DNA of 64,000 bases from Anolis sagrei (GCF_037176765.1 NC_090034.1:93856500-93920499), one strand, 5' to 3'. Positions 10,517-22,719 are shown, counted from the first letter of the stretch. The notes: generated by a model from the letters alone, not told the origin. A program made the numbers and translations.

Positions 10517-11239
10517 GGTTCATCTGAGGCCCCATCTACACTGCCATATATTGCAGCTTGAATCACATTATATGGTCAGTGTAGACTGGGTATTTCCAGA
10601 CAGTGTCAAAATATGGGACAAATAAGTGAGACGAAAAATCTTGGAACCTGACAGCAAGTCCAAACACAGACCTGTCAGTCTTGTTCTATGCTTCACAGTC
10701 ATCCTGAGACCTTCGTTTGTATATGATATTTGAAATCCGCAAGATGGATGTGGGACATCCAGTGGAAATTTACTTTAATTTTTTTTAGCCGATGCTCCAA
10801 GATGCTCTGGGTCTTATATGTGCTGAGATAAGCATATTTCTTATCTCTCCTCACCCTACTGTAAATTCAAACTCTGTTTAATTTCATAAACATCAAAACA
10901 AAGGACTGCTTGCAGAGTTCACATTGTAATTGCTTTCCAATTGAGCTTCCATTTAGCCACCTATGTGTTTGTGGCTCCATTTATTTATAGTCCTCATCAG
11001 TTATGTGAATATGCACATTTTTTAGGCTGAAATTGAGTTTTAAGTGCTTCTTTTTAATCTGAATCAGTGCATGGTTTCCTTAAACATCATTCAACTTGCA
11101 TTATAATAGCAGTTTAGATGGGACCTTAGGTTGCCATAAATAAAAAACTACCTGAAGAAACACAATTTAATGTTAATAGCTTGTAATACCAATCTCAGCC
11201 ACTAGATGCCATGTTTTCATCCAATTAACACCAAAGCTT
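10517..11239. other. No gene seen
   Basis: Short MITE-like debris near 10530-10620 (GTCTACACTGCCATATA type), otherwise unrecognised AT-rich DNA. Confidence 0.35.
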
Positions 11240-11625
11240 TACTTTGAAGTTAGGGGAAGGAGTTAGTGGTGAGTGGAACTGGTTGGTGGGAGGCGATCAT
11301 TCTGCCCCACAACTGTGACTGTGGAATGATCTGCAAGGAGAGATCTGACAGCTAAATGAGCTGTCAGAATGAAACAGACAACTGAAGACCTATCTCTTTG
11401 GGCAGGCCTACCCAGTCAATTTTAAATATGAATTTAAATATGAATTAAAAACACATTGTGTTTTAATTTTTGTTTTGTGTATTTCAAGATATATTTGTTT
11501 TAATATAAGCTTTTTGGGTGTACTTTAACTATGTTTTAATATGCGCTTTTATAGATGTATTTGACTATGGTGTGCCTTTCCTTGAGTCAAAAGGAAATCC
11601 GGGTAATAAATAACAATGATGATGG
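11240..11625 (+). repeat. Old L2-group LINE 3' relic
   Basis: The plus strand has a decayed LWNDLQGEI-like and TEDLSLWAGL-like block at 11300-11400. A tail GGTAATAAATAACAATGATGATGG follows at about 11600. Confidence 0.4.
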
Positions 11626-12187
11626 TGGTGGTGATGATTTCCAAACAATGCAAAATTGTGCCAAGGAAAGCTTGATTTTATTCTCTGAAAAAACTTAAAA
11701 TAAATCAAATATATATCAAATATATCCTTTATTTGTATATGTTATTCTGGATTTGCTAACAATGAGAAAAACACTATTCAGAGCACTAAAGCTGTTTCCC
11801 AAGGAATACCATTTAGCACATCACTACCATTCCAGCATCTGGATTTTGAGCAGTGTCCCCAGCTTTCAAAAAGGACTAGGAATATATCAAATCCATAATA
11901 AATTCTGGAACAAGTCTCAATCTCCCTCTCACACACAAATACACACAGTAATTTAAAGATGGTGCTCCCTGTGGCTTATATTTATTTGTTTCTTTTCCTT
12001 CCTTACTCTATTTCTCTTTCTCAGAAACCTTTTGCAGTAAGACATGTAGGAATCTGGGTGCATGAATGACTTCAGGTATTTACTTTACCAATGTTAGAAA
12101 GTTACATGAACAGTACTTTAGAAATGGTCACTCTAATTCTTTTAATACAGTTATTGCCATCTGTATTTATTAAATCCTGGTAACATT
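11626..12187. other. No gene seen
   Basis: Unrecognised AT-rich sequence without an exon-like frame. Confidence 0.35.
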
Positions 12188-12475
12188 TTGCCCCCGGTAG
12201 CGCAGTGGGTTAAACCGCTGAGCTGCTGAACTTGCTGATTGAAAGTTCACAGGTTTGAATTTGGGGAGTGGGGTGAGCTCCCTCTGTTTGCCCCAGCTTC
12301 TGCCAATTGAAAACATCCAAGTGCGAGTAGATCAATAGGTACCGCTCCGGTGGGAAAGTAACAGCATTCCATGTAGTCATGCTGGCCACATGACCTTGGA
12401 GGTGTCTACGGACAATGCTGTGTGCGTTCAAGTTATTTGTCAACTTATTGTGAGCCCCATCAATTTCACAAGGTT
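12188..12475 (+). repeat. tRNA-derived SINE
   Basis: The head GCCCCCGGTAGCGCAGTGGGTTAAA with a B-box-like GGTTTGAATTTGG about 65 bases on is a tRNA-type pol III promoter. The body (TAGATCAATAGGTACCGCTCCGG, CATGCTGGCCACATGACC) matches the minus-strand copy at 49565-49882. Confidence 0.75.
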
Positions 12476-12680
12476 TGCTTAAGCAAGGAAAAGTCTAGGG
12501 TGACGCCCAGCTGAGCTGAGACCACTGCAGCTTCACTGGACTATCTACTTTCCTTCTATGTTGAAGTTGCCAGAGGGCCACAGAGCTGCATGAGATCTCC
12601 TGGCCAACATGAGAGTCCCATGTTGACATCAACAGAGGCATCCTCACAACTAGGCAGAGGGAGGTTCTGCAATAAAAGGG

Positions 12681-13294
12681 GGGCTGTCCAGATGATGTTC
12701 TGGGCAGTCCTGCATTAATTCGCTACAAACCAGGAAAACCCTGGTTTGTGCCAAATTAATTTGGTAGTGGATTTATTCCGTGCCTTTTTGGAATGCACTT
12801 GATAAATCCAGTACTTCTGGGTCTGGACTGAAGAATACTGCAGTCCAGACACCATTCCCACAATTTACTGGGCTAAAGAAGATCAGTAAACTGTGGGAAT
12901 ACCCACCCCTTCCCCCAAGCCTCCAGACTCCCTAGAAAAGTAGTAAAAACTTACATATCCCCCATTAGAAGCCTCGGACGGCTCTCTTGGCATGTAGAAA
13001 TGAGACTCCAGGGCAGGGGGGGGGGGAGGAAAATCACTCCTCCCCCCCCCCCCCACGTGCTGGGAGAGCCATCCGAGGCTTCTAATGGAGGATAGGTAAG
13101 TTTTTACTACTTTTCTAGGGAGTCTGGGGGCTTGCATCAATTCACTACAAACCAGGAAAACCCTGGTTTGTGCCGAATTAATTTGGTAGTGGATTTATTC
13201 CACGCCTTCTGGCGTGGGTGTGTATAGCCTCCAGAAACATTTGTGTTTTTTTAATATGGATGTTTGTAGGATAAACAGCTATCTGGAACAGCCC
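12681..13294. mobile_element. Fold-back MITE with nested direct repeats
   Basis: The outer ends are inverted (GGGCTGTCCAGAT and ATCTGGAACAGCCC). Inside, a direct repeat of about 68 bp (CACTACAAACCAGGAAAACC block) occurs at 12731 and 13141. Between these lies an inverted pair of about 64 bp (12910-12985 and 13063-13130) around a G/C run. No clean target duplication is seen. Confidence 0.6.
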
Positions 13295-13438
13295 TGAGAA
13301 TAAGGACCAGAAGGTCCAGAATGTCATGGGAAGAGCCTGGTGTGTAAGCTATTAAGCCCATACAAGCAACCCTTAAGAAGCAGGTGGCTAGAGAAGCTGA
13401 TGTACTCTTTTATCGGTGGGACTTGAGAGATGCTAAAG

Positions 13439-13786
13439 CAGTGCTTCTTAATCTGTGGGCCACAGATCACCAGTGGGTTGCGAGAACGAAAATCTGGTCC
13501 GCAAGCCCCCTTAATCTTTATTTTATTTTATTTCTTTCGCACAACCTGCCAATCCTTCCCTGTCGCTGATCATGGCGTATGTTGTGTTTCAGAAAGTAGA
13601 GCTGATGTGGTCTATCCAATGCAATTTTCTGAATCAACCCCCCAAACCGAATCTAGAGTTGACCAAAAACTGATTCCTAACCCTTTTGGTATTAATGTTG
13701 GAGAGTGGTCCCTGCTCAAAGTGGTCCCTATTCAAATGGTCCCTGGTCAAAGTGGTCCCTGGTCAAAAAAAGGTTGGGAACCACTG
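13439..13786. mobile_element. Non-autonomous hAT element
   Basis: The termini are CAGTGCTTCTTAATCTGTGG and the inverse-like AGGTTGGGAACCACTG, flanked by TGCTAAAG and CGTTAAAG (6 of 8 equal). It contains four short direct repeats of the GTGGTCCCTGGTCAAA type at 13705-13768. Confidence 0.7.
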
Positions 13787-13794
13787 CGTTAAAG

Positions 13795-15059
13795 AGATAT
13801 CCCTTCCTTTGAAGTCTGGGAAAGAGCAAAGGAACAGCTTCATAAGAATCAATGTCTGTTAAACAGGAAACACTGATTAAGTACCTGGTGCCCAGAGTCA
13901 GCCACCTATGTATCCCCTAGCATTTTCTGGAACTGCAAATCCCAAGTCCTCTGCCTCATTTGTTTCTTGGAATTCTTTACTTTTGTATGGGCTATATTTA
14001 ATGTCCTCATTGCCATGCCCTTTTTGGCTTTGGTTATGTGAATTATTGCCATTGTGTAAGAACTTCCGACCAGTTGAGACCTTAACTCCATGTCTCACTT
14101 CATGAACTTTTTGGATTACCTGGACAGGATTTGACTTACCTATAGCTCAGTTTACGTCTTTGGACTCTTGCTTCCTTTAGATTCAAGACAGATTTACCAT
14201 CCAGCAGTCAAATTGTAGCCCTCTTTTGATTTTACATTTTCCTTGATTTCCAACTCTTTTCCTTTTTCTTTCTGTCTTGGCTTGTTTTTTGAACATCAGT
14301 TCACTAACATTTTCTGGCTTGGCTCATGTGCCATGTGCACAATCCACCAGGAAATTATCTTGCACTAACCCCATTGGTATGGCAAGCCTCATTCATATTC
14401 CAGGAACTGTTGTTGCATTTCTGCAGCTCGCCTTTTGTCAAGTCAGCCCATTAATCCAACATGTGCAGAGCAAAGGCATTCAGCTGCATCAGCCTTTGCA
14501 AATAATGGGCAGTGAATAATACACAAAATAGGGAGGGATCTCAAGGGGAGCAGAACTAAATAACCATCCATTTCCTGACAGTAGCTTTGGGAAAACCAAT
14601 CACCAGGAAACACTTTATAATTCCCTATCACTTCGCCTAATTTACTCTTACAATAGTGTGATCTCACATGCTGCTTTACATCTCAAAGAAAAGTCTATTT
14701 AGTTCCTGAAATAAGAGATCACAGTCAGTGAGATTTTCAGGAACCCAATGCCTGGTAAGTCATTATTTGGATCCAATAAGCCAAGCTTGATTGAAAGGAA
14801 CCTGTGGCCCTTCAGAGGCTGGTCCATGAAGACAGTGTCTACAGTAGGCAAATGATTATAGTCTATATCTAGCAGAGCTCCATATGTACACCAGCAGATG
14901 CATCTGTGATGGTCAGACGTGTGCATGGAGCTCCTTGTCTGATGGAGCAACAGCAGCAACACAAGGACAAAACAATCCCTTCAGACCAAAACCAGCTGTC
15001 CAGATGGTTACAAAGCTCCAGGATATTCCTAAGTTTTCAGTAGACTCCAGGGCATCCTC
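13795..15059. other. No gene seen upstream of gene C
   Basis: There are several short frames but none with splice borders or domain signals. The T-rich 14100-14300 segment may be old repeat sequence. Confidence 0.35.
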
Positions 15060-15142
15060 CAACTTTGCCTAGATCAGGGCAAAGACAAGTTATTTCTGGA
15101 AGTCCCTGTGCATCATGGAGAGAGAAAAGTAGCGGATTCCAG
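15060..15142 (+). other. Possible 5' UTR exon of gene C
   Basis: The only signal is a strong splice donor (TTCCAG|GTGAGTTTGGG) at 15142/15143, correctly oriented and 0.8 kb before the signal-peptide exon. The 5' edge is a guess. Confidence 0.3.
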
Positions 15143-15302
15143 GTGAGTTTGGGTATTTTGATTAATGTAGCTAACATGGTTAAATGATAAGGGATGGTAG
15201 AGATTTATCTGTATACTCTCGTAATCATGCCTTCCTTCACTACCGCTATTCCATATTTTAATTACTTTTTATTTTAACGCAAGTTTGCAATTTTAGGAAC
15301 CT

Positions 15303-15472
15303 CATCTCACTAGAGAATGAATGCACTTTAAATCTGGTTGCTGCCTCCTGCAGAATTCTGGAGTTTGTAGTTTAGGGAGGAGCCTTTAACAGCCTCACTA
15401 AACTACAAACCCCAGAATTCTGCACGAGACAGAAACCAGATTTAAAGTGCATTCATTCTCTAGTGAGATGAA
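15303..15472. mobile_element. Near-perfect palindromic MITE
   Basis: Arms of about 75 bp (CATCTCACTAGAGAATGAAT outward) face each other around GAGCCTTTAACAGCCTCA. It lies in the putative first intron of gene C. No transposase; superfamily not clear. Confidence 0.7.
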
Positions 15473-15889
15473 GTACTAGCTTTGGAAAATGAAAAATGCA
15501 AATATAACTGCATATGGATATAAACAAACAGTAACAGATGGTTTTTGTATACAGGTGGGAGAGCAGAGAGAAAGGGAAAGGGGGAGAATCCCGCCTCTTG
15601 ATTTTTTTTAAAGGGTGCACAAAAGTGGAAAGGACTCACTGTATGAAAGTAGGGTTGAGAGCTATCAACATATCTTACTCATCAATAGCTAGGGACTGGA
15701 CATAGTCATGGGGACGAGGCCAACCAACAGTAGGATGTACATGGCATCATGTGGTAAGGACCATTACCAAAGGTGACAGTCTAGTTGTGATGCTGGTTTC
15801 CTTGTATAGTGCAATATAGCCTTCTGTTTCAATTACTAATTCTATTGCAACTCTCTTTCCATGCCTAGGTCCATCCTACCTCTCTGCAG

Positions 15890-16007
15890 TTTGAGGTACC
15901 AAATCTTGTGGTTTTGTGTACTGAAATTCCAAAGGGAATGTTAACTTTGCTTCTCCTTTGTGTCCACATGGGTCTCCTGGGTGTAGCCAGTGCTCAAAGT
16001 GGAAAAG
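15890..16007 (+). CDS. Gene C exon with signal peptide
   Basis: The acceptor TACCTCTCTGCAG ends at 15889. The ATG at 15938 opens a textbook signal peptide (MLTLLLLCVHMGLLGVASA, then QSGK). The donor AAAAG|GTAAGG is at 16007/16008 in phase 1. The coding part is 15938-16007. Confidence 0.7.
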
Positions 16008-19000
16008 GTAAGGTTGATGTTAAGTTGAAATGAAATGACAATTGGATCTCTCTATGGCCTCTTCAAAAGACGTAGAGTTAGGTTTGAGTCAAGTCTGTTC
16101 TGTGACTTCCTTACAAAGAAGGAACCCATGTCTCCTCCGCAAAGGAAGCTTAGTATTTGGAAAGCCTCTTTCAAGGAGCCCCCGGTAGCACAGTGGGTTA
16201 AGCCCTTTTGTCGACAGGACTGAAGACTGACAGGTCAGAGGTTTGAATCCAGGGAGAGCGCGTATGAGCTCCCTCTGTCAGCTCCAGCTGCCCATGTGGG
16301 GACATGAGAGAAGCCTCCCACAAGGATGGTAAAACATCAAAACATCCAGCGTTCCCTGGGCAACGTCCTTGCAGACGGCCAATTCTCTCTCAAGTTGCTC
16401 CTGACACACAAAAAAGCCACTTTCAAGTTCAGATTCAAACTCACAGAGGATACATCACCAACATCAAAACCATCAGTCTCCCAATCATTTAGACTATTAT
16501 CGGTTAAGTCCCCTTATCCATAAATATGAAATGTTCCAAAATCCAAAACTGCCTGCATGTGTAGCTGAAGTAGTAACACTTTTGCTTGATGGTGATTTCA
16601 GTATAAACAAACCTTGTTTGATACATAAAATATTTAATAATATTGTGTATAAAATCCTGCAGGCAATGTTTATACAGTATATGAAACATCTCTGAGTTTC
16701 ATGTTTATACTTGACTCCCATTGCCCAAATACCTCATTAGGCAAATGAAAATATTCCAGAAATTACAAAAATTCCAAATCCCTAACATTTGTGGTTTGAA
16801 TCATTTCGTATATTTAGCCTGGGTTACCTGCAGTGTAGGGATTCAAACAGGGCAGGACATTATTCAATCTTACCTGGAGATGCTGGGGATTGAAGACAGG
16901 ATCTCCTGCAACCAAAGCATATGTGACAACACTAAAATGTGTTTACTCCGGACACAATTTGTTACATTTAACCCCTCCCTTCTTGTGTCACAAGTCCCAC
17001 AGTAGCTCAGTATGTAACAAGCCAATAGAACTAAAGTTTAGTACTTTTTGTTGAGGCTATTATAGGGGCACTATGGTCCTCCAGGCTGCCCTGAGGTGAT
17101 AATATGGCCCCATAACCCCCGTTGCCCACTGCAGTTTTGGATATTTGCTGGCAATGTGAGCATCTACTCAAGGGCCTTCATTTGGTATGCCTCAGTTATT
17201 CTTTTGTCTCTTGTCATTCTCACAAACTTTGTCTACAAAGCATGGATAAGGTTAGTCTGAACTGAATGTTTTAGCTTGACTGTCCTAATAGTAAAAGACA
17301 TACATGTTCTTCAGTGGCAATTTTGGAAACATCCCCACCTTAGTAAGAAAGGTCTGGTGATAATATGTCTTGTCTGCTCACAGTCAGAGGGGGTTGACCT
17401 TTTGGAACCAAAGTCTGCATAGGTGTATTTTCTGATAGATTTGGTTTTTTATAAAGAGCTCTATGCCTACTGAGGATTGTAGGCTTTATTTATTTATTTA
17501 TTTATATTCCCCCATTCTCACCTCGCAGGGGACTCAGGATGGATCACAATGCTCATATACATGGCAAACATTCAATGCCATAGACACACAACATATATAG
17601 ACAGACACTCAGAGACTATTTAACTTTCCAGGGTATGCTTTGAATTCCGGCCACTGGGGGAGCTGTCACTTCACTGTCCACTTATGACACCAATGGAGTA
17701 CGTCCTCATTCTTTTGCATGCTTCTGGAGATCTTTATGGCACCGTAAATTAGTTAAATTAGCCTCCCCTAAATTTCCTATTTGACAGATGCAATTGTCTT
17801 TCAGGCTACAAAGGTCGACAACAAGCTAGACAAATCGTTGGGAGCTTACTCCGACTCAGTCTGGCGTCAAACTCATGACCTTTCAGTCAGTAGTGATTTT
17901 AATGCTGCTGACTCCCAACCAGCTGCACCACAACAGCCCGGCTTTCCATAAGAGTCAACAGCCAGATCTTCTGTTTGTTACTGCAGGCTGTGATTTGTTT
18001 TTGACTACACAGTGTGCTCCAATGATGACATCATCACTATGTATTGGAGAACCTAGAAGTCTCTACCCTTACTATGGCCTCCAAACCATGGGTTGCATCC
18101 CTTTCAGTTCAACCCACATCATTGCAGCTTCATTGGCCAACTCAACCCAGGCGAGGCCAAACAATTTGTGTGAATCATGACTCCCACAGAATTGCTGCCT
18201 CACTGTGGAAATATAGGGAAAGGAGCTTCTGGGAAGAGTGGGAAACAGTCCAGGAAATTCCATTCCATGTTTCTGATCATATAAGGAGATTAGTATTGAG
18301 TCTTGCCAATGCACCACAGATAACAAAATGACTTGCGCTGGCCTTGTCTGGTACAGAAAGATAACAGTGATCCCGTCTACACTGTGATACGGAGCAGTTC
18401 AAAACTGTATTACTGTATATGGTGAGTGTAGATACATATAATGTATTTTTATAATGATTTTTATTGAGGGATTTAAGGGGTATATCTGTAAGTTGATTAA
18501 TCAAAAAAATAAAGAGAGTAAAAAGATAGAAGGCTATCAAGGGAGAAAGAGAGAGAGGGAAAAAGAAACAAGAAAAATAGGATTAAATATTGAAAATTGA
18601 GTGCGAGTAGGGTTAATAAATTGACTGATTATTTTCCCCCACGTAGCTGTGTTAGTAATAGTGCACTCTTCAAAGCCCTCCTCTCTGGCCTAGGTCTATT
18701 TGATGTTGAAGTAATTTTTGATTGGAGACCAGTCTGTCTTTTCAGTTACTGTATTCTGTTTGACTTTCAAGAGTTGAGTTCAATTATCCATGTTTATGAT
18801 ATCAAGTATCTTGAGTATCCACTCTTCTAGTGTTGGTGTCTCTTTAGACTTCCACTTTCTCGCGAAAACTAGTCTCGCAGCCATTGCCATATGGAAAGAT
18901 AACATGCCTTTATTCTTTTCTAATTCGAAACCCATTATTCCCAAAAGATAATACTCTGGTTTTTAACTGCATTGAGTTGAATTATATGTGTTAAACCTGA

Positions 19001-21553
19001 CTATATATGGCAGTTTCAAATATATGAAAATCTAGATCCAACCTACATCAGGATAATGTGCTTTCACTGGGTTTAACAGATAAGATAGAATGAACAAGAT
19101 ATTCATGAATGAAATAGGAATGTTTGGTGTGATAGCAGCAGGGTTTGGGAAGGTTCCACTTTTAGAATATAACTCACAGAATTCTCCCATGGGGATTCTG
19201 GGATATACAAAGAAACAAGACCACTACAAGCAGTAGTACATCAGTACAGCAGCAACAGGGTTTTTTTTACAATTTATATGCTATAATATTGCTGGAAGAA
19301 ACATTAATAACCTTAGATATGCAGATGACACCACTTTGATGGCCGAAAGTGAGGAGGAGCTGAAGAGCCTTCTAATCAAGGTGAAAGAAGAAAGTGCAAA
19401 AGCTGGGTTGCAGCTAAACATAAAAAAACCCCAAGATTATGGCAACAAGTATGATTGACAACTGGGAAATAGAGGGAGAAAACGTGGAGGCAGTGACAGA
19501 CTTTGTATTTCTAGGTGCAAAGATTACTGCAGACGCAGACTGCAGCCAGCAAATCAGGAGACGCTTACTTCTTGGGAGGAGAGCAATGTCCAATCTCGAT
19601 AAAATAGTGAAGAGTAGAGACATCACACTGGCAATGAAGATCCGCATAGTTAAAGCAATGGTATTCCCCGTAGTCACCTACAAATGTGAGGGCTGGACCA
19701 TAGGGAAGGCTGAGCAAAGGAAGATAGATGCTTTTGAACTGTGGTGTTGGAGGAAAGTTCTGAGAGTCCCTTGGACTGCAAGAAGATCCAACCAGTCCAT
19801 ACTTCAGGAAATAAAGCCCGACTGCTCATTGGAGGGATATGAGAGGCCAAGATGAAGTACTTTGGCTACATCATGAAAAGAAAGGAAAGCTTAGAGAAGA
19901 CAATGATGCTGGGGAAAACGGAAGGAAAAAGGAAGAGGGGCCGACCAAGGGCAAGATGGATGGATGGGATCCTTGAAGTGACTGGATTGACCTTGAAGAA
20001 GCTGGGGATGGTCACGGCTGACAGGGAGCTCTGGCGTAGGCTGGTCTATGAGGTCACAAAGAGTCAGAAACAGCTGAACGAATGAACAACAACAAATGCT
20101 ATAATAATGGGCATATACAGTGAACATAAATTTGTTGTATACACAGAGTCTTATAACACTTGTGTATATTCCCTGTAGGTCCACTTCATCGTTGTAATTT
20201 CATACTTTTCCACCTGAGTAATATTTAACTTTGGAGAACTTGATGTTCATTGCATTCTGTGAAATTCATATTTTTCCACTTGAGGAAGACTTAATATAGT
20301 CAAAATCGGTCTGGGAATTGGAAATCCTCTACTAGGAAGGGGAAGTTCCAAATATCAGTTTCATTAGAGAATTATCTGTTTATAGTTTTTTGGATTTACA
20401 AACTTCTAAAAACAAGAGAGTAAGGATTCTGCATCCTCAAGGAGAAATCTTCTTGCAAAGTATATATGGTTACTAACTTGGGACTCTTATTGAATGATTT
20501 TACACTGCTCTCCAGAAGGCAATCATTGTTATAAGTCTCTGTGTATACAACAGATTTATGTTCACTGTATATGCCCATTATTATTGCATATAAGTGGTAA
20601 AAAAAACCTATTACTACTGTATTGATGTACTACAGTTTGTCGTGGTCTCGTGTCTTTGTACTTTAGGGAATCCATTTTCGGTTTATGATTGTGGAATGTG
20701 CAATTCAGAAAGTAATATTTTCTAGCTTCTGAGCAGAATGTAATGTTCCAAGAGGGTGGCCACATTCTGAATTTTCTTTGCTGTCACTTCTTCTACAGCT
20801 TCTGTGAAAGATTATAGACAATCAACATTGCAGTACACAAAAGGCAGACATCTCATCTTTTCAGGAACATCCACCGGCTCAGAGGTCTATGTTGAAAATT
20901 CAGCATCCATGTTCAAGCATCAGAGGATGATTCCAGACATGGCCCAGAGCACAAATACAAGAACAAAATCTCTACTAGAAATTATCAGGTGGAAAGAAGG
21001 GGAGGCTTCCACGGCACAAACTGAGCAGAAGCATCAAATGGACTTCCTGGCCAAAATTAGGCAGAATGCCAGTGAGGATGCACTTATTGCGAAGAGACTA
21101 GAAGCACCACTGTCTTCCTTTGTCTGTTGTGCTCTCACCACTGGATCAGCAAATGGTGGCATTCCTCTAGGCACCATTGGCTATGAAGATAGGACTACAA
21201 GGCAAGTGAAAGCTAACCTGCAGGAAACGGGGCAAGCTCAAATCCCAAAGAACCACAATCTTGGACTTGTTATCCCCTCTCCTGATCACTACCAGTCATA
21301 CCATCCCAGCAGCCAATATGTTTCTTCTGGAGATGATCTGCAAAAGCTGAAGACACCATCTTATTCTAAGACACTCGATAAACTAATCTTTTATTCTTCA
21401 CCCACGACAGAGTCCAAGACCAATACCAGCAGAAAAAATAACTCCGATGAGAGTGTTACGAAAATACTACACCCTTTTCTAGTTCTGTTTTTATTCCTCT
21501 TTGTCCCAGTTCTACTATGTATATTGTGTTATTATGGGGAGAGAAAAGAATAA
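15938..21553 (+). CDS. Gene C: unrecognised type I membrane protein, 274 aa, two coding exons
   Basis: Joining 15938-16007 to 20799-21553 keeps the frame: the phase-1 donor leaves one G and the acceptor exon supplies CT, giving Ala24. The product has a signal peptide (residues 1-19), a Ser/Thr/Gln-rich ectodomain without a paired-cysteine pattern, one CC pair near the middle, three N-glycosylation sequons (NAS, NTS, NNS), a membrane helix at about 249-268 and a five-residue charged tail (GERKE). This is a short-tailed surface protein plan. I do not recognise the family. The intron (4.8 kb) holds a Sauria SINE, an L2-tailed SINE, an L1 fragment and a fold-back element with a BovB in it. A poly(A) signal AATAAA lies at 21882. 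The matching phases, signal peptide and terminal helix make chance unlikely. Confidence 0.65.
16178..16414 (+). repeat. Sauria-type SINE
   Basis: The tRNA-like head CCCCCGGTAGCACAGTGGGTT has a B box GGTTTGAATCC. The body (GAGCTCCCTCTGTCAGCTCC, CATGAGAGAAGCCTCCCACA, GACGGCCAATTCTCTC) and the end AAGTTGCTCCTGACACAC are those of Sauria SINEs, mobilised by BovB. Confidence 0.85.
16415..17475. other. Gene C intron, nothing recognised
   Basis: No repeat or exon that I can name. Confidence 0.35.
17476..17942 (-). repeat. tRNA-headed, L2-tailed SINE
   Basis: On the minus strand it starts with a tRNA-like head (CCGGGCTGTTGTGGTGCAGC, then a B-box-like GTCATGAGTTTGACGCC). It ends with CTGAGTCCCCTGCGAGGTGAG and an AATAAATAAATA tail shared with L2. 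Sister copies: 34205, 40085, 45704. Confidence 0.75.
18430..18985 (-). repeat. L1 LINE 3' fragment
   Basis: The minus strand reads as the L1 ORF2 C-terminus (LLGIMGFELEKNKGMLS, then MAMAARLVFARKWKSKET, then TLEEWILKILDIIN), followed by the 3' UTR and a TTTTTATTG-type tail on the plus strand at 18440. It is 5'-truncated. Confidence 0.75.
19193..20672. mobile_element. Long fold-back (inverted-repeat) element split by BovB
   Basis: The left arm is 19193-19288 plus 20107-20160 and the right arm is 20528-20672, inverted. For example GTAGTACATCAGTACAGC at 19233 faces its inverse ending at 20632, and GGGCATATACAGTGAACATA at 20107 faces the inverse near 20575. Arms are roughly 140 bp with about 370 bp between. 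The BovB at 19289-20095 sits within the left arm. It lies wholly in the gene C intron. Confidence 0.65.
19289..20095 (+). mobile_element. BovB (RTE) LINE, 5'-truncated
   Basis: The copy includes the reverse-transcriptase catalytic box (LRYADDTTLMAES at 19310-19350) and continues to the KRGRPRARWMDG block and an ATGAACAACAA tail. ATGCTATAATA is duplicated at 19278-19288 and 20096-20106. It carries frame breaks, for example near 19435 and 19850. Confidence 0.9.
20799..21553 (+). CDS. Gene C last coding exon
   Basis: The acceptor CACTTCTTCTACAG ends at 20798. The exon supplies residues 24-274, with the membrane helix at 21477-21533 and TAA at 21551-21553. A GTG at 20804 lies inside the exon and is not a start. 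Confidence 0.7.
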
Positions 21554-21734
21554 TATAATTATGTGTGAAACTGGATATGGGGAAATGCGGCACTCATAGC
21601 ATGGAATAGGCAATGGACAACCATGACAATATTATCCTGATCTAGCAGGCTACTTGCACAGAGACAAACATGATATAATGCCAACTGATTGAGTGTCTCC
21701 TAAAGGTATGACTCTGGAGAATTCAAATATTTAC

Positions 21735-21835
21735 TCAGTCATGGAAGCCCACTGGCAGGGGGTTGGACTGGATGGCCCACAAGGTCTCTTCCAACTCTAT
21801 GATTCTATTATTCTAAGTCACACTCTTTCAGCCTC
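21735..21835 (+). repeat. CR1 LINE 3' end
   Basis: GCAGGGGGTTGGACTGGATG followed by TCTTCCAACTCTATGATTCT is the CR1 3' terminus in lizards. It lies in the gene C 3' UTR, before the AATAAA at 21882. Confidence 0.8.
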
Positions 21836-21881
21836 AAAAGAAGGCAAAGGCAAACTCTTTCTGAACAATCTCTAGTCTGTC

Positions 21882-21887
21882 AATAAA
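21882..21887 (+). promoter_or_regulatory. Candidate poly(A) signal of gene C
   Basis: AATAAA in GTCTGTCAATAAAAGTCC, 330 bp after the stop codon. Confidence 0.45.
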
Positions 21888-22719
21888 AGTCCATGACAGA
21901 TCATTTGATGCCAGATATAGGGCCATGGGGAGGAGCATCTGGCTATGTCCTCATAGCCACACATGAAATGATTACATCATCCACTGAGACCTCTGGAGGA
22001 TCCAGATATGTGGCTATGGGGACATAGGCAAATTTTCCTTGACCCCTTTCCTGTAACATAGTTCTGTATGCAGAACTCATATACCATGGCCATATGAAAT
22101 TTTGGGCAAGGGATCTCTTAGGCAGGGCAAGGGATCTCTTGCTTTTTGGATACTGTTGTTCCTCCTAATTAAAAACAAAAAAAGTAATACTGACCTTGTA
22201 ATGAATATATAATGAAATTTCCATGTGTGAGTGTGAGTGTGATGAGGAGGCAGAACCCGAAACTGGACTGCTGACAATATAAAAGAGGTGATTGTCTACG
22301 CCAGTGATTCTCAATCTTCCTAATGCCGTGACCCCTTAATACAGTTCCTCATGTTGTAGTGACCCCCAACCATAAAATTATTTTTGTTGCTACTTTCATA
22401 ACTGTAATTTTGCTACTGTTATGAATTGTAATGTAAATATCTGATATGCTGGATGTATTTTAATTCACTGGGCCAAATTTGGCACAGATACACCCAAATT
22501 TGAATACTGCTAGAGTTGGGGGGGGGGGGGGGGGGGGGGTAGATTTTGTCATTTGGGAGTTGTAGTTGCTGAGATTTATAGCTCATCTACAATAAAAGAG
22601 CATTCTGAACTCTACCAACGATGAAATTGAACCAAACTTGGCACACAGAACTCTCATGACCAAGAGAAAATATTGGAAGGGTTTGGTGGGCATTGACCTT
22701 CAATTTTGGAATTGTAGTT

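Noticed and set aside
10029-10566. Several overlapping open frames of 90-156 aa on both strands
   Set aside because: They arise from the GC-rich palindromic units in the hAT; open frames on both strands of a dyad are expected by composition.
12188-12270. tRNA gene (also at 16178, 49882, 58082)
   Set aside because: Each tRNA-like head continues directly into a SINE body and lacks a complete cloverleaf.
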